Assembly (NCBI RefSeq): GCF_000018405.1
Contig: NC_009943.1
Span: 2,731,001-2,795,000, forward strand
Length of the DNA: 64,000 nt
DNA from: Desulfosudis oleivorans Hxd3
Lineage (GTDB): Bacteria; Desulfobacterota; Desulfobacteria; Desulfobacterales; Desulfosudaceae
Reading direction: 5' to 3'
Made by a program: the position numbers and the translations under genes. The notes beneath the pieces were generated by a model, which saw only the letters and a program-made list of their open reading frames with translations, ran no database searches and was not told the DNA's origin. Position 1 is the first letter of the stretch; every line of letters begins with the position of its first letter. Below are positions 50,523 through 59,599 of the stretch, piece by piece.

Positions 50523-50857
50523 TGATTTTCCCTTCCTTTCAAAATCGAAATCGGGATCGCTATCGGTATCGGTATCGAATTCCGATTTCGATTGTAGTCG
50601 ATAACTGGCTGTTTAACCAGAGCGGAAAGTGCACTGGAGTAACACGGGCAAACCGGGGGTTGCCCGTGCCCGAAGGGCAAGAGGGCTCTCAGATTATCCC
50701 AGGCAATTCGAATGAATCACCGCATTCCCTCTTGTGCTTCGCACCCCGGCAACGAGTTGCCGGGGCCACCCGCGAACGAGTTCATTGCCCGCCGCGATTC
50801 AGTGCAAAACAAGGGAAGTCGCGAAGCGACCCGGGCAAAGGATGTTAAAGAAAAGTA
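50523..50857. repeat. Intergenic region built of inverted repeats
   Basis: No gene is supported. AATCGAAATCGG (50543-50554) and CCGATTTCGATT (50582-50593) are perfect inverted repeats around GATCGCTATCGGTATCGGT-type short repeats. Further on CCCCGGCAA-CGAG-TTGCCGGGG (50744-50765) is a perfect 9-bp hairpin, and GGGCAA/TTGCCC (50658-50677) another. A GC-rich palindromic style close to that of the other intergenic elements suggests non-coding repeats; a role in ending or stabilising transcripts is possible. Confidence 0.6.
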
Positions 50858-52201
50858 CTACCCGATTTTTTTGAGCAGCTGGGTGGCTGCGGTCAGCAGG
50901 GGGTCCCACACCGGGCCAAAGGGCGGGGCATAGGCAAGGTCGGTCTGGGCAAAGGCGGCCACGGTCATGTGGTTGTGAAGGGCCACGGCAGCAGCGTTGA
51001 TCCGGTGGGCCACGCCCTCTTTTCCCACCATCTGGGCCCCCAGCAGGCGGCCGGTTTTCCGGTCCCCGATCATGCGCACGTGAATCGGCCTGGCGCCGGG
51101 ATGGGCGTGGGCCCGGGACCGGCTTTCAATCACTACCTCCACCGGGTCAAACCCGGCCCGCTGTGCCTCCCTTGGAAACAGGCCGGTGCGGGCCACCTCC
51201 AGGTCAAACACCTTGAACACGGCGGTTCCGGCCACGCCGTCGAGTTCCACGCGGGCGCCGAGAATATTGTCCGCCACGGCCCACCCGGCCCGGTTGGCCC
51301 GCAGGGCCAGGGGAATAAACGTTTTTTCGCCGGTGACCACATGATAGGCGTCTGCGCAGTCGCCGGCGGCGTAAATATCGTCATGGGAGGTTTTCAGGGT
51401 GCGGTCCACGGCAATGGAATTTTTCACGCTCAGCTCCAGGCCCGCGGCCCCGGCCATATCGCTGTTGGGCGAAAGGCCAATGGCCACCAGGACCATGTCC
51501 GCCTCCAGTTGGCCCAGGTCGCAGATCACGGCAAGACCGTTTTTCTGTTTTTCAATTCGGTGCACTTCACAGCCGATGTGAAGCTTCACCCCTTTTGATT
51601 CCACCTCCTGCTGGACCACGTCGGACAACGGCTCGCCCAGCCAGGACAGAAAGCCCTTGCCCGGCTTGATCATCTCAACGGCCACCGACCGTTCCACCAG
51701 GGCATCGCACATCTCAAGGCCGATGTAGCCCATGCCCACGATCACCACCCGCCGCACCCCGCGCTCCTCCATGTACGCCTTGAGCCGGCGGCCATCGTCC
51801 AGGCTCTTGAGCACCATGACGCCGGGCAGGTCAAACCCCGGCAGGTCCGGCACCATGGCCGACCCGCCGGTGGCGATCAGCAGCCTGTCATAAGCCATTT
51901 CAAAGGAAGCGCCCTGGTCCGTGGTGCCGAAAACCTTTTTTGCCGCCGGATCAATGGCTGTGGCTTCGTGACCGGTGAGCAGGTCAATGCCCTGTTTCTC
52001 CCGGAACACGAGGGCCTGGCGCACCACCAGGTCTTCAATGGCCCTGTCCGGCATCGCGATATTGTAGGGCATGCCGCAGGCGCTGTAGGAAACGTCATGG
52101 CTCCGTTCAAGAACCGTGACTTCCATGTTCTTGTCGTTGCGTTTGGCGCGGCTGGCGGCACTCATGCCGGCCGCGTCTCCGCCGATGACCAGAAATTTCA
52201 T
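50858..52201 (-). CDS. CoA-disulfide reductase / NADH oxidase-like flavoprotein
   Basis: 447 residues. FAD site FLVIGGDAAGMSAASRAKR (3-21) and the single active cysteine C42 in VSYSACGMPY, as in Cys43 of CoA-disulfide reductase, instead of a CxxxxC pair. NAD(P) fold near 152 (VVIVGMGYIGLEMCDALVE), second FAD contact IYAAGDCADAYH near 275, then the dimerisation domain (from about 325). It may reduce CoA disulfide, CoA-persulfide, polysulfide or oxygen; in a sulfate reducer the Npsr-like persulfide reductases are close relatives, but no rhodanese domain is fused here. It is probably monocistronic. Substrate uncertain. Confidence 0.87.
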   Translation of the reverse strand: MKFLVIGGDAAGMSAASRAKRNDKNMEVTVLERSHDVSYSACGMPYNIAMPDRAIEDLVVRQALVFREKQGIDLLTGHEATAIDPAAKKVFGTTDQGASFEMAYDRLLIATGGSAMVPDLPGFDLPGVMVLKSLDDGRRLKAYMEERGVRRVVIVGMGYIGLEMCDALVERSVAVEMIKPGKGFLSWLGEPLSDVVQQEVESKGVKLHIGCEVHRIEKQKNGLAVICDLGQLEADMVLVAIGLSPNSDMAGAAGLELSVKNSIAVDRTLKTSHDDIYAAGDCADAYHVVTGEKTFIPLALRANRAGWAVADNILGARVELDGVAGTAVFKVFDLEVARTGLFPREAQRAGFDPVEVVIESRSRAHAHPGARPIHVRMIGDRKTGRLLGAQMVGKEGVAHRINAAAVALHNHMTVAAFAQTDLAYAPPFGPVWDPLLTAATQLLKKIG

Positions 52202-52255
52202 TTTCCACGGTTCCTTCGGTTTATCGTGGATTGAAACATAAAAGCCGGGGTCTCA

Positions 52256-52810
52256 CTACTTAAATTTTTTAAAAAAATTGCCCACCGCTTTTCCCGCCTC
52301 ATCGATGCCGGCCTGGGTTTTGTCGCTGGTGGCGGTTTCCTCTATAACATTGCCCTTGCCGCTCTTGCTCCTTTTGGGAGCCGTGGTGGCGGTGCCGTCA
52401 CAGGCACCCAGGCGCTTACCTTTCATGGTGCTTTTGATCCGCATGTTGTTTTCCGGCACATAGGTCTCCATGGTGCCGTTCATGGTGTCGCCGCTGTAGG
52501 TGATTTTGCCGGACCCTTCGGTTGTGCCGCCCTCTCCCTTGCAGACGATTTTCCACGACACGGTGTTGCCGCTCACCTTCATCTCCCTGACTTCGCAATC
52601 CTTGGACTGCTCCTTGTCCATGGGCACCGCGTCCTCTTCGGTGATGCACTGGGCATGGGTAAAGGCCTGCGGCCCCATGCCCGGAATTTCGGTTGTGGTG
52701 GTGATCTCCCACTTGCCGGGCTTCATGTTGGGGCCGGCCCAGACCAGGCCGGCACCCAGAATAAATACGCATGCCATTGCCATTACCGTTCTGCCTGCTT
52801 TTCTTGACAT
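52256..52810 (-). CDS. Exported DUF3617-like protein
   Basis: 184 residues from ATG 52810 (AGGAG seven bases upstream). A signal peptide covers about 1-24 (VMAMACVFILGAGLVWA). The body shows the DUF3617 pattern: GPNMKPGKWEITTTTEIPGM, then CITEEDAVPMDKE, CEVREMKVSGNTVSWKIVC, and GKITYSGDTMNGTMETYV, with four cysteines that could form two disulfides. It is a periplasmic protein of unknown role. The C-terminal 55 residues are Lys/Ser/Thr-rich and low in complexity. It is 54 bp downstream of the flavoprotein gene's start region, on the same strand but separately transcribed as far as can be seen. Confidence 0.8.
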   Translation of the reverse strand: MSRKAGRTVMAMACVFILGAGLVWAGPNMKPGKWEITTTTEIPGMGPQAFTHAQCITEEDAVPMDKEQSKDCEVREMKVSGNTVSWKIVCKGEGGTTEGSGKITYSGDTMNGTMETYVPENNMRIKSTMKGKRLGACDGTATTAPKRSKSGKGNVIEETATSDKTQAGIDEAGKAVGNFFKKFK

Positions 52811-52883
52811 CCTGCTGCTCCTTGTGTTGCGAATTGGTTTATATTGCCGGCGCAAAACCGTATCGCCCCGGCTTTTCGTCACA

Positions 52884-53696
52884 TCATGCTGTATGCTGAT
52901 ACATATGCACATCCCGCTGGGGAAAGGGAATGGAAATCCCGTTCTGGTCAAAGGCCTTTTTCACTTTTTCGGTTATGTCAAAATAGACCCCCCAGTAATC
53001 CCCGGCATTGACCCAGGGCCGCACCGTGAAATCCACGCTGCTATCTCCCAGGCTGGCAATGGATATCTGGGGCGGCGGCTCCTTGAGAATGCGGCTGTCG
53101 CTGGCCAATACCTCGGAGATGACCTTTCTTGCCTTGTCGATATCATCGCCGTATCCGATACCGAACACCATGTCCACCCGGCGGGTGCCCTTCATGGACC
53201 AGTTGACGATTTTGTCGTCGGTCATTTTCGCGTTGGGCACGATAATGGTCTTGTTGTCCGGGGTTGCCAGCTGGGTGGTAAAAAGCTGAATCTTTTCCAC
53301 GGTACCTGCGGTGCCGCCGCCTTCAATATAATCACCCACCTTGAATGGCCGAAAGATGATCATCAGAAAACCGGCGGCAAAATTGGCCAAAGACCCCTGA
53401 AGGGCCAAACCCACGGCCAGGCCGGCGGCACCGATGATGGCCACAAAGGATGCGGTCTGAATACCCAGCTGCCCCAGGGCGGCCACGACAACAAAGGCCA
53501 GCAGCAGAAAATAGGCCAGGTGGGACACAAACGAGGTGATGGTGGGGTCCACGCCGCGGCGGCCCATGAGTTTTGAAACCACCTTTTCAACGATTTGCGC
53601 TGCCCAGCGCCCTATCACCAGAATCAGCAGGGCAACAATCAATTTAACGCCAAACACCCGCGCCAGCTCCATAATTTTGTCAACATAGGGTTCCAT
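52884..53696 (-). CDS. Small-conductance mechanosensitive channel (MscS family)
   Basis: 270 residues. Three membrane helices: about 14-36, 60-82 and the pore-lining third, about 88-117, with AAGLAVGLALQGSLANFAAG, the Gly/Ala-rich pattern of MscS TM3. The beta domain follows (FKVGDYIEGGGTAGTVEKIQ, IIVPNAKMTDDKIVNW), then the alpha/beta cage (VDFTVRPWVNAGDYWGVYFD). It opens under membrane tension to release solutes on osmotic downshock. The size equals E. coli MscS. It is a single gene, with no regulator seen. Confidence 0.93.
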   Translation of the reverse strand: MEPYVDKIMELARVFGVKLIVALLILVIGRWAAQIVEKVVSKLMGRRGVDPTITSFVSHLAYFLLLAFVVVAALGQLGIQTASFVAIIGAAGLAVGLALQGSLANFAAGFLMIIFRPFKVGDYIEGGGTAGTVEKIQLFTTQLATPDNKTIIVPNAKMTDDKIVNWSMKGTRRVDMVFGIGYGDDIDKARKVISEVLASDSRILKEPPPQISIASLGDSSVDFTVRPWVNAGDYWGVYFDITEKVKKAFDQNGISIPFPQRDVHMYQHTA

Positions 53697-53799
53697 GACG
53701 CTGTCTCCTTCAACAAAAGTTAATGTGAGTGCTCATGCTGCCTGTTGCCGGGCTGCACCTGATGAACATCCCGCGCTTTTCGCGGGCCACTGTCGTTTA

Positions 53800-54915
53800 T
53801 TACAGCTTTTCAATCTTGTATTTCCGGGTTCCCAGGCCCAGCTTTTCCGCGTAGTCCAGTTGAATTTCCCATTCCACGTGGGGATAGACACTGCGAAACT
53901 TGTCTTCCCCTGCTTCCCGGTTGCTCTTCAGACATGAGCCGGGCAGGGCGTGTTCGGCATTGACCATGTCGGCGCAGGCCTGGTCAATGGCCACCGGGTC
54001 GGTGGAGGCCAGAATGCCGATGTCCCTCACCATGGGCGCATCATTATAAGGAAAGCAGTCACAGGCCGGGGAGACATCGGTAATAAAATTGATAAACAGG
54101 GACTTTTTCTCCTTGCCCTTGAGCACACCCACGGTGTATTCCACCATCTTTTCCAGAAAGGCCGGGCCGGCCTGGTTCCACTGGATCTGCACCGAGCCGG
54201 TGGGACAGACCACGATGCACTCGCCGCAGCCCACGCATTTTTCCTCATTGATAAGGGCTTTTTTCTCCCCTTCCTTCACCAGCCGGATGGCCCCATGGGC
54301 GCAATGGGCCACGCAGTCGCCGCAGCCGATGCAGGTTTTGGTCTTGACCTTGGGAGATAGGGTGGAGTGCTGGGCCAGCTTGCCCTTGCGGGAGGCGCAC
54401 CCCATGCCGGTGTTCTTGATGGCGCCGCCGAACCCGGACAGCTCGTGCCCCTTGAAATGGGCCACGGATATAAACGCATCAGCCCGGACGATCTCGGCGC
54501 CGATATAGACTTCGTCAAACCGCTTGCCGTCGACCTTTATGGCCACCTCTGTTTTCCCCCTCAGCCCGTCGGCAATGATCAGGGGCGCCCCCACCACGGA
54601 ATAGGCAAACCCGTTGTGGACGGCCGTTTCCAGATGGTGAACGGCGTCGCTGCGCGCGCCGGCATACAGGGTGTTGGCGTCGGTCAGAAACGGAACGGCG
54701 CCCTGGCCCTTGACCAGGTCAACAATCTTTCGCAGAAACACCGGGCGAATGTAGGCCGTGTTCCCCAGCTCGCCGAAATGGAGCTTGACCGCGGCCAGAT
54801 CCCGTTTGGCCACCACCTTGCTCAGGCCCGCGGCTTCCACCAGCCTGCCCAGTTTCTGAACGAGATTCTCCTTGAAGCTTGCCGACAGATCGACAAAAAA
54901 GACCGTGCTTGCCAT
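53800..54915 (-). CDS. DUF362 protein with 2x[4Fe-4S] ferredoxin domain
   Basis: 371 residues from ATG 54915 (GGAGG five bases upstream). DUF362 regions surround a ferredoxin insert with two complete cluster motifs: CIGCGDCVAHC then CVGCGECIVVCP (about 188-230). VKLHFGELGNTAYIRPVFLR, DAFISVAHFKGHELSGFGGA and KNTGMGCASRKGKL are typical of this family. Location is cytoplasmic. The reaction is unknown; family members often sit near redox and cofactor genes in anaerobes. It stands between the MscS gene and a MITE-like repeat, with no operon partner. Confidence 0.87.
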   Translation of the reverse strand: MASTVFFVDLSASFKENLVQKLGRLVEAAGLSKVVAKRDLAAVKLHFGELGNTAYIRPVFLRKIVDLVKGQGAVPFLTDANTLYAGARSDAVHHLETAVHNGFAYSVVGAPLIIADGLRGKTEVAIKVDGKRFDEVYIGAEIVRADAFISVAHFKGHELSGFGGAIKNTGMGCASRKGKLAQHSTLSPKVKTKTCIGCGDCVAHCAHGAIRLVKEGEKKALINEEKCVGCGECIVVCPTGSVQIQWNQAGPAFLEKMVEYTVGVLKGKEKKSLFINFITDVSPACDCFPYNDAPMVRDIGILASTDPVAIDQACADMVNAEHALPGSCLKSNREAGEDKFRSVYPHVEWEIQLDYAEKLGLGTRKYKIEKL

Positions 54916-54987
54916 GGTTGCCTCCTTTTCCTGCATTTGTCAGGTATACCTGTTTTTTCTATCAAATTAAATAGAACTACGTCAAAA

Positions 54988-55141
54988 TCGATGCCATTGT
55001 AAAAAGCCAAAATCCAGGCGGCTTCGTAAAAAGTTCAAGTTCAAGGCGCGCAAGTTCCGAGGAATGAGGCGTACTTAGCGTACGCCGCAGTGACGAGTGA
55101 ATGCAGCGCAACGCAGAAATTGGGCTTTTTACGAAGCCGCC
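54988..55141. repeat. 150-bp MITE-like element, copy 2
   Basis: Terminal inverted repeats GGCGGCTTCGTAAAAAG (55017-55033) and CTTTTTACGAAGCCGCC (55125-55141), with the same central GGCGTAC/GTACGCC hairpin and left extension as the copy at 9.8 kb. Both arms differ from that copy by matching changes (GACGGC/GCCGTC there, GGCGGC/GCCGCC here), so pairing is preserved. The right end supplies the last codons and stop of yraN. Confidence 0.82.
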
Positions 55142-55500
55142 AAGTTTGCGTCAAACGCGTTCCTGATAAGTTCCACCGAATTGTCCCGCCCCTGCACAAT
55201 CACCACGTCAAACCGGGCCCTGGCCCCGGCCTGCCCGGTGTCCTTGAGGTACCACAGGGCCGCCCGGGTGATTTTACGCTGCTTGTCCTTTGTGATACTC
55301 AGCCGGGGGCTGCCGTAGCTCTCCGTCCGCCGGGCCTTGACCTCGACAAACGCAAGTGTGGTCTTGTCCTTTGCGATAATGTCGATCTCTCCCACGGGGG
55401 TACGATAGTTGCGGCACACAATGGTGTAGCCCTCTTTTTTTAAAAACCGCTCGGCCGCCTGCTCCCCCTGGCGACCATACTGCTGGCGTTGATTGAGCAT
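55129..55500 (-). CDS. yraN: YraN family endonuclease-like protein
   Basis: 123 residues from ATG 55500; ATG 55506 is an equally weak alternative. The UPF0102 pattern is complete: RQGEQAAERFLKKEGYTIVC, then RNYRTPVGEIDIIAKDKTTL and AFVEVKARRTESYGSP, the Asp-Glu-x-Lys arrangement of a restriction-endonuclease-like fold. The biological role is unsettled (DNA processing suspected). In many relatives it directly follows rnhB in the rplS cluster; here 5 kb of unrelated genes separate them. Its last codons and stop lie in the right arm of a MITE-like repeat, so the C-terminus may have been changed by insertion. Confidence 0.88.
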   Translation of the reverse strand: MLNQRQQYGRQGEQAAERFLKKEGYTIVCRNYRTPVGEIDIIAKDKTTLAFVEVKARRTESYGSPRLSITKDKQRKITRAALWYLKDTGQAGARARFDVVIVQGRDNSVELIRNAFDANLAAS

Positions 55501-55615
55501 GATCATCCATATCATATATCGATTGGCCATGCAAAAAATGTATGTGTTGTGGTATGGTGGCAAAAATGCAGCACATGACAGAACCGTACTCAAAAAGGGG
55601 TAAAAACCGACACGC

Positions 55616-56962
55616 ATGGACGCCATCCCCCAGTCAACTATCACCGGCATATCCTGGCCGGCGTTGCCGTCGCCCGAAGCATCGGCCCGGCTTTCCATCA
55701 TGTACCAGCTGGGCCGGACCCAATGGTGGTCTGCCGAAGCCCTGGAAACGAACCAGTTCCGCCAGGTCAACCGGCTGGTGCGTCATGCTGTTTCGTCCAC
55801 GCGGTTCTACCACGACCGGCTGACAGCCGCGGGTATTGACGGCCACACTGAAATAACACCGGAAATGTTTTTAAAAATTCCCCTGCTGCAGCGGGGGGAC
55901 ATCCAATCCCGAATCAAAGAGATGACCAGCACCGCTGTTCCTCAGGGCCACGGCCGGATCGGGGTTGCCAGGTCCTCCGGCTCCACCGGTCAGCCCATTC
56001 AGATTTATTCCACCAGCGCCTCCCAGTTTTTCTGGATGGCTTTTTCCCTGCGGGACCATTTGTGGCATAAGCGGGATTTTTCAAGACCCTATGCCGAAAT
56101 CCGTGTAGGGGTGGAAAACCGGGACGATGCCCGCTGGGGTCCAGCGGTCAGCCGGGTCTTTCCCACGGGACCGGCGGCCCGCTTGAATATAAAAGAGAGC
56201 ATTGACACCCAGATCCGGTGGCTGCAAAAACACCGGATCTATTACCTGCTGAGCTACCCCTCCAACATCCGGGAAATGGCGAAAAAATGTCTCGAGGCAG
56301 GCATTCTCCTGCCGGACCTGGGGCAGGTCCGGACCTTTGGGGAAACCGTCTCCGACGAGCTGCGGGATCTCTGCCGGCGAGCCTGGAACGTGGAGGTCAA
56401 GGACATGTACAGCTCCATGGAGATCGGGTACATGGCCCTGCAGTGCCCGGACCACGGGCATTATCACGTGATGTCCGAGGGGGTGCTGCTGGAGGTGCTG
56501 GACGACGCGGGCAACCCCTGCAAACCCGGTGACATCGGCCGGGTCGTGATCACCGACCTTCACAATTTCGCCACGCCCATGATCCGCTACGAGATTCTGG
56601 ATTACGCCCAGGTGGGAGCGCCCTGCCCCTGCGGCCGGGGCCTGCCGGTATTAAAACGAATCATGGGCCGCCAGCGGAACATGATGAAAATGCCCGACGG
56701 CACCCGCCGGTGGCCGTCGTTCGGCATGCGCCAGTGGCCCTGCGCCGAAAAGATCAACCAGATTCAGATCATTCAAAAAGAGATCGACCTGCTGGTGGTC
56801 CGGCTGGTCGTCAAAGCGCCGCTGACCGCAACCGATGAGCAGGGGATCACCGCCATTATACGAGAGCGGGCCGAATACCCGTTCCGGGTGACGTTTGAAT
56901 ATGTGGACGTCATTGAAAAGCCGGCCAACTTCAAGTTCGACCTGTTTTTCTCCGAAGTATGA
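55616..56962 (+). CDS. Phenylacetate-CoA-ligase-like adenylate-forming enzyme
   Basis: 448 residues. AMP-binding motif ARSSGSTGQPIQIYSTSASQ (about 117-136), the Y/S-x-M-E-G-like region DMYSSMEIGYMALQC (near 264), then VVITDLHNFATPMIRYEILD and CPCGRGLPVLKRIMGRQRNM, as in PaaK/CapK proteins. These activate an aromatic or fatty acid as the acyl-adenylate and usually transfer it to CoA. It is divergent from yraN and lies within an inserted block with tricarboxylate-transporter genes, which suggests that an imported organic acid may be its substrate; this is inference. CapK-like members also occur with surface polysaccharide genes, but none are here. Confidence 0.82.
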   Translation: MDAIPQSTITGISWPALPSPEASARLSIMYQLGRTQWWSAEALETNQFRQVNRLVRHAVSSTRFYHDRLTAAGIDGHTEITPEMFLKIPLLQRGDIQSRIKEMTSTAVPQGHGRIGVARSSGSTGQPIQIYSTSASQFFWMAFSLRDHLWHKRDFSRPYAEIRVGVENRDDARWGPAVSRVFPTGPAARLNIKESIDTQIRWLQKHRIYYLLSYPSNIREMAKKCLEAGILLPDLGQVRTFGETVSDELRDLCRRAWNVEVKDMYSSMEIGYMALQCPDHGHYHVMSEGVLLEVLDDAGNPCKPGDIGRVVITDLHNFATPMIRYEILDYAQVGAPCPCGRGLPVLKRIMGRQRNMMKMPDGTRRWPSFGMRQWPCAEKINQIQIIQKEIDLLVVRLVVKAPLTATDEQGITAIIRERAEYPFRVTFEYVDVIEKPANFKFDLFFSEV

Positions 56963-56972
56963 AACAGGCGGA

Positions 56973-58421
56973 CTATTTTTTCTTCAGCCCGATACCGCTT
57001 AACACCAGCACCACCAGCAGCACCAGGAAGATGGGGCGCGCAAACATGCCCAGGCCGTAAGCCTGTATGGATATGTGCAGATAGGTTTCAATGATCGGGG
57101 CCAGGATGAAACTTAAAATCAGGATCGGCCGGCTGAAGGAAAACCGCTGCATGCCGATGCCCAGCAGACCGCAGGCAAACAGCGCCGCCACATCATACGG
57201 ATTATGGCTTGACGCATACGTGCCGAAGATCACCAGGGCCGACAGGGCCGGCGCCAGTATCACAGCCTGAATCCTGATGATCTTTGCCACATAGGCGGCC
57301 AGCGGTATCACCACCAGGGCCGACACCACGTTGGTGATCGCCAGGGTAAAGACCAGTCCCAGGGCGATGTCCATGTGCTGGTTGATGAACTTGGGGCCGG
57401 GATTGATCCCCAGTATCAAAAAACCGCTCATCAGTATGGCCATGCCCGCGCTTCCCGGAATCCCCAGGGCCAGGGTCGGCACCAGCGCGCCCCCCTCCTT
57501 GGCGTTGTTGCTGCTCTCCGGCGCGATGACACCCACGATTCTTTCGTTCGATGACTTTTTTGCCGAGGCATAGGCCAGAAACGGCGCGGTTTCGCCTCCT
57601 ACGCCGGGAATAATGCCGACCACCATGCCGATCACCGAGGACTTGACCAGCAGCAGGGGCCGCTTGAACACCTCCCGCGCGCCCGCCCACATTTGAAAAA
57701 TAGACTCGCGGCGATTATCCGTATCGTCGATTCTTTTTTTTGACGCAAACAGGTTGAGAATTTCCGGAACGGCAAACAGGCCCAGCACTAGGGGAATCAG
57801 GCGCACGCCGTCCAGAAGGTATTCGACACCGAACCACAGCCGCGGTTCTCCGGTGATGCGCTGATAACCGATTGAAGAGAGAAACACGCCCAGGGCCACC
57901 GCAACAAAGGCCTTGAGGGTGGAGCCCCGGCCCAGCACCGCCACATAGGTGAGGCCGGTCAGAACGATCAGAAAGATTTCCGGTGAGCCGAAAGAAAGTA
58001 CAACCGTCTGGAGTACAGGCAGCAGCACCACCAGCAGGGCGGCGCTGAAAAGGCCGCCGGCCACCGAGGCGGTCAGGGCCGCGCCCACGGCATACAGCCC
58101 CCTGCCCTCCCGCCGTAAGGCGAACCCGTCTTCAATCACCGCCGCGTTGGCAGGAGAACCGGGAATACCCAGCATGATGGAGGTGACCACGCCGCCCGCA
58201 TCCACGGCGGCATGGGTAGCCACCAGAAAACAGAGACCGGTGGCAGGGTTCATGTCATAGATAAACGGCAGCAGGAGCGCCAGGGCGGTCAGCCCCCCGA
58301 TGCCGGGCATGATCCCAAAAAACACCCCCAGGACAATGCCCAGCAGCATGACCGAAAGGGTGGCCGGCGTGGCTATCAGGTGAGTCGCTGCAACAACCTG
58401 CTCAATCATCAGTGATGCCAT
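56973..58421 (-). CDS. tctA: Tripartite tricarboxylate transporter large membrane subunit (TctA)
   Basis: 482 residues, about eleven or twelve membrane helices. TctA hallmarks: VMLLGIVLGVFFGIMPGIGG with the conserved GxxPGIGG near 40, GIPGSPANAAVIEDGF near 86, VVGIIPGVGGETAPFLAYAS and LGIPGSAGMAIL in the second half. It is the main channel of a periplasmic-binding-protein-dependent secondary importer of citrate-like or aromatic acids. The small TctB subunit is missing: only 145 bp separate it from tctC, and that gap is a MITE-like repeat that reaches the first ATG. Met5 (58409) is an alternative start. The gene converges on the ligase gene with a 10-bp gap. Confidence 0.92.
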   Translation of the reverse strand: MASLMIEQVVAATHLIATPATLSVMLLGIVLGVFFGIMPGIGGLTALALLLPFIYDMNPATGLCFLVATHAAVDAGGVVTSIMLGIPGSPANAAVIEDGFALRREGRGLYAVGAALTASVAGGLFSAALLVVLLPVLQTVVLSFGSPEIFLIVLTGLTYVAVLGRGSTLKAFVAVALGVFLSSIGYQRITGEPRLWFGVEYLLDGVRLIPLVLGLFAVPEILNLFASKKRIDDTDNRRESIFQMWAGAREVFKRPLLLVKSSVIGMVVGIIPGVGGETAPFLAYASAKKSSNERIVGVIAPESSNNAKEGGALVPTLALGIPGSAGMAILMSGFLILGINPGPKFINQHMDIALGLVFTLAITNVVSALVVIPLAAYVAKIIRIQAVILAPALSALVIFGTYASSHNPYDVAALFACGLLGIGMQRFSFSRPILILSFILAPIIETYLHISIQAYGLGMFARPIFLVLLVVLVLSGIGLKKK

Positions 58422-58565
58422 CGTAAAAAGTCAGGAACAAGACGGCAAAGTAAAAAGTTCAAGTTCAAGGCGCCGCAAATCCCGAGGAATGAGGCGTACT
58501 TGTTGTACGCCGCAGTGACGAGGGGGGCAGCGCAACGCAGAAAGTGGGCTTTTTACGAAGCCGTC
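58412..58565. repeat. 150-bp MITE-like element, copy 3
   Basis: The right arm CTTTTTACGAAGCCGTC (58549-58565) is intact; the left arm has decayed to GACGGCAAAGTAAAAAG (58441-58457). The core GGCGTAC-TTGTT-GTACGCC and the left extension TGATGCCATCGTAAAAAGTC are conserved. It occupies the whole tctC-tctA gap: one end lies one base from the tctC stop and the other covers the first ATG of tctA. Confidence 0.8.
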
Positions 58566-58566
58566 A

Positions 58567-59580
58567 TTAGTAGTATTTCTCAAGCAGCACATGCCGGACC
58601 CGCTCCATCCGGTCTTTATCCAATGACTTTAACGTCTTTTCGATCAAGCGGTCGGTCTGCGACACCTCGGCGTATTCAATCAGTGCCTTCTTGGATTTTA
58701 CAAACTCGATAAACGCCGGGTCTGTCAGGATCTCTTTTACAACAGACACCAGGTAGTCCACCCTTTGCGGCGGCGTACCCGGCGTAGTGACCAGGTACCG
58801 CCCGATATCGGAAATGCCCGCCCGAAAGTCAATCCACCAGGCATGGGCATCGTCGAGTTCCACCACTTCAAAAATAGTGGGCACGTCGGGCAGTACACTG
58901 CTGCGCTGCCTGGCCAGGATCGCCAGGGGCACCAGCCGGCCGTCCTGAGAAAACTTTTTCCCTGACGTTGCGCTGATGGCAATGGCATCGGTTTCTCCCC
59001 GCATGGTGGAAAGGGCCGCTTCATTGCTGCCCTTGTAGCCGATGATGATTCTGGAGTTGAGCCCCAGCGCTTCAGAAAAACAGGCCTCCACGTCGGCCAT
59101 GTTGTCGATTTTACTGCCGGCGGCCCACTTGACCGGCTGCTTTGCATGCAGCATGCCGTCGATGCTTTTGTACGGCGAATCTTTCCCGACCAGCACCACT
59201 GACGGTTCGGGACAGACCAGGCCGATGGTGGGTGTGGTGGTCAGGTCGTACCGCACCGCTTCCTGCGACATTAATTGGGCCAGCGCGGCCGCCTGGCCGT
59301 TGACCAGCATCAGGGTCAGCCCGTCGGGCTTACCGTTGGCCACCTGGTTGAGGGCCACGGCCCCGCCGCCGCCGGGCAGGTTTCTCACCACCACGGTGGC
59401 GCCGGTCCGCTTTTCGATCTCCGGCGCGATCAGCCGGGCCAGGGTGTCAAATCCGCCGCCCGGACCGTATCCCACCACCAGGTCCATGGTTTTACCCCGG
59501 TAAAAATCGCCTTCTGACGCCACGACAATGGTTGAAAGCAAAACCAGACAAATCCCGGCAATAAAAACTCGCAGTTTCAT
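58567..59580 (-). CDS. tctC: Tripartite tricarboxylate transporter substrate-binding protein (TctC)
   Basis: 337 residues. A signal peptide covers about 1-22 (FIAGICLVLLSTIVVA). The TctC (Bug) fold shows MDLVVGYGPGGGFDTLARLI, then VVVRNLPGGGGAVALNQVAN and the domain-swap region IIIGYKGSNEAALSTMRGE. It captures an organic acid in the periplasm for TctA. The C-terminal part (about 300-337) is longer and more charged than usual. Its stop codon is one base from a repeat element. The methyltransferase gene upstream is 19 bp away, so they may be cotranscribed. Confidence 0.9.
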   Translation of the reverse strand: MKLRVFIAGICLVLLSTIVVASEGDFYRGKTMDLVVGYGPGGGFDTLARLIAPEIEKRTGATVVVRNLPGGGGAVALNQVANGKPDGLTLMLVNGQAAALAQLMSQEAVRYDLTTTPTIGLVCPEPSVVLVGKDSPYKSIDGMLHAKQPVKWAAGSKIDNMADVEACFSEALGLNSRIIIGYKGSNEAALSTMRGETDAIAISATSGKKFSQDGRLVPLAILARQRSSVLPDVPTIFEVVELDDAHAWWIDFRAGISDIGRYLVTTPGTPPQRVDYLVSVVKEILTDPAFIEFVKSKKALIEYAEVSQTDRLIEKTLKSLDKDRMERVRHVLLEKYY

Positions 59581-59599
59581 CTTTTCCTCCCCTGTTGGG

